DNA of 24,206 nucleotides from Acidimicrobiaceae bacterium (GTDB taxonomy: Bacteria; Actinomycetota; Acidimicrobiia; Acidimicrobiales; Bog-793): NCBI GenBank assembly GCA_025463965.1, contig JAODBN010000198.1:1-24206 (forward strand), given 5' to 3'. The translations under genes were made by a program, and so were the position numbers. Positions 23,032-24,206 of the stretch are shown here, piece by piece. Under the pieces are notes generated by a model, which saw nothing but the letters and a program-made list of their open reading frames with translations, did not search any database and was not told where the DNA came from. Positions within the stretch are counted from its first letter, which is position 1. The number at the start of each line of letters is the position of its first letter.

Positions 23032-23236
23032 GCTGCATTCTCCTGCTCGCGGCCACCACGCCGCACGGTCGCGCTGCCAACGGGGTCAAGTGCCAGCCGA
23101 CGAGTCCGAGGCGAGGAGCCGGACGGGCTCCAGAACGCAAGGTTCTACGACCCTCGCGTCGCAAAAGTAAGCACAGGGGCGAGAGCGGGCAATCCTTTTC
23201 CCGGCAGGCAAGAGGCGATCCCCTAACCTGGGCACG
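23032..23236. other. Divergent gap between metal ATPase and glnD
   Basis: These 205 bases contain no convincing gene. GGAGCC-GGACG-GGCTCC around 23115-23131 could form a small hairpin. On the minus strand TTACTT and TAGAAC (23142-23147), 17 bases apart, could be the ATPase promoter, with a leader of about 100 bases. No Zur-type or other metal box was recognised. Confidence 0.4.
23224..23229 (+). promoter_or_regulatory. -10 element (TAACCT) of glnD, leaderless
   Basis: TAACCT is separated from the GTG at 23237 by 7 bases, so transcription probably begins at the start codon. No Shine-Dalgarno sequence is present. Confidence 0.5.
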
Positions 23237-24206
23237 GTGCCAGCGGATCATTCGATCGACCAGGTCGGAACGGTGCCCGACGCGCCAGCGAAAGAAAGCC
23301 TCACGCTGCGCCCGGCACGCGACGCCCTCGCCGCCGAGCTGCTGGCGGGAAAGCTCTCCCCCTGGTCCTTTGCCCGGGCGTACTCCGATGCCGCCGACTC
23401 CCACGTACAGGCGCTCTTCGAGTCGGCCACCGGCGGGCGCAGCCGCGGCTACTGCCTGCTTGCTGTCGGCGGCTACGGGCGGGGCGAGCTTTGCCCCGGA
23501 AGCGACCTCGACCTCGTCCTGCTGCACCGGGGCCGGCGTCGCTACAAGGAAGTGGCCCAGGCCATCTGGTACTCGCTGTGGGACGAAGGGCTCCGCCTCG
23601 ATCACAGCGTCCGGACCCGTAGCGAGGCCCTGGCGATGGCGAAAGAAGACCTGAAGGTGGCGCTCGGGTTGCTCGACGCCCGGGTGGTGGCCGGGGACCC
23701 CGCGCCTGCCGAGCCGCTGCTGCGGGAGGTCCGTCAGGTGTGGGTTCGCCAGTCCTCCACTTACCTGAAAGAGCTCGCCGAGGTGGTGGCGGTTCGCCAC
23801 CAGCGCTCGGGGGAGCTGGCCTTCCTTCTCGAGCCGGACCTCAAGCAGTCCGCAGGCGGGCTTCGGGACGCCTCGGCGCTGCGGGCGATCCGCCTGGCCC
23901 TGCCTGAGGTCGAGGCCGCCGAGGACCCCGAGGTCCAGGCGGAGGCGGACGCCCTCATCACTGCGACGCGCTGTGCCCTGCAGTGCCGGACCCGGTCGAA
24001 CGGCGACCGTCTCGTCCTGCAGGAGCAGGACGTGATCGCCCCGCTGCTGAACTTCCACGACGCTGACGCGCTGATGGCGGCGCTCGCCGAGGCGGGACGC
24101 ACGATCACCGCCGGGCTGGACGAGGCGTGGCACCGAACGCGGGTGAGCGGGAGGCAGGGCGCCTCGCGAGAGGGCGAGCTTTCGGTCGAGCAGGGAATCG
24201 TCGTTC
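23237..24206 (+). CDS. glnD: PII uridylyltransferase/uridylyl-removing enzyme GlnD (partial, 3' end cut)
   Basis: The N-terminal 323 codons of GlnD, which modifies the nitrogen-signalling PII protein according to glutamine level. Actinobacterial GlnD can adenylylate GlnK instead of uridylylating it. The nucleotidyltransferase motif GGYGRGEL (78-85) followed by SDLDL (89-93) supplies the catalytic aspartates. The central GlnD segment LEPDLKQSAGGLRD is present. The HD and two ACT domains of the full protein (usually 750-850 residues) would lie past the right edge. GTG 23237 is chosen for the TAACCT element 7 bases upstream; the frame is open further back but without a ribosome site. glnK and amtB, its usual neighbours, are not in the window. 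Confidence 0.92.
   Translation, partial: MPADHSIDQVGTVPDAPAKESLTLRPARDALAAELLAGKLSPWSFARAYSDAADSHVQALFESATGGRSRGYCLLAVGGYGRGELCPGSDLDLVLLHRGRRRYKEVAQAIWYSLWDEGLRLDHSVRTRSEALAMAKEDLKVALGLLDARVVAGDPAPAEPLLREVRQVWVRQSSTYLKELAEVVAVRHQRSGELAFLLEPDLKQSAGGLRDASALRAIRLALPEVEAAEDPEVQAEADALITATRCALQCRTRSNGDRLVLQEQDVIAPLLNFHDADALMAALAEAGRTITAGLDEAWHRTRVSGRQGASREGELSVEQGIVV

Noticed and set aside
23133..23145. GAAC-N5-GTTC resembling a LexA box before glnD and the metal ATPase
   Set aside because: The spacer is 5 bases; LexA of this type needs exactly 4, as at the imuA' site.
1..24206. Mobile elements, CRISPR arrays, rRNA or tRNA genes, phage or defence systems
   Set aside because: I read for transposase motifs, regularly spaced repeats and RNA-like stretches and saw none. 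The window looks like stable chromosome.

Overview
The window is GC-rich and gene-dense, and reads as chromosome of an actinobacterium (Actinomycetota). The evidence is a mycothiol-dependent formaldehyde dehydrogenase, an actinobacterial imuA'-imuB pair under a GAAC-N4-GTTC LexA box, many GTG starts, 4-base gene overlaps and several starts that look leaderless behind a TANNNT -10 element. A deep lineage such as Acidimicrobiia is my guess only. I see no insertion sequence, phage gene, CRISPR array, rRNA or tRNA.

Layout. At 1-2742 a KdpD-type sensor is split into two divergent genes: a membrane histidine kinase (cut by the left edge) and a separate KdpD N-terminal/universal-stress protein. Then, on the minus strand, come an NAD(P)-dependent epimerase-like protein (2874-3857) and an LCP/LytR cell-wall ligase (3946-5703). 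The MocR regulator YczR and its membrane partner YczE are divergent around 7262-7319. A HAD hydrolase (8088-8666) converges on a sugar-porter MFS protein (8669-10060).

From 15235 down to 8669 the minus strand carries a Fur-family regulator, an 88-residue unknown protein, imuA', imuB, mscR, a metallo-beta-lactamase-fold hydrolase and the sugar porter. This puts SOS mutagenic repair directly upstream of formaldehyde detoxification. The Fur-family gene is divergent from a NiCoT nickel/cobalt permease (15333-16478), which is coupled to an 89-residue unknown protein. A Nur-like inverted repeat lies between them, so nickel-responsive repression is the likely logic.

A SRAP/YedK abasic-site protein overlaps a Nudix hydrolase (16787-17984, minus). 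A complete sulfate/thiosulfate ABC importer (binding protein, CysT, CysW, CysA) occupies 18265-22073 on the plus strand. It converges on a lone zinc/manganese-type ABC ATPase (22099-23031) that has no permease or binding protein beside it. The window ends inside glnD, the PII uridylyltransferase.

Most genes belong to known families. The points most worth a second look are the split KdpD, the SOS/formaldehyde gene array, the nickel module with its coupled small protein, the YczR/YczE operator, the run of leaderless promoters, and two small unrecognised proteins.
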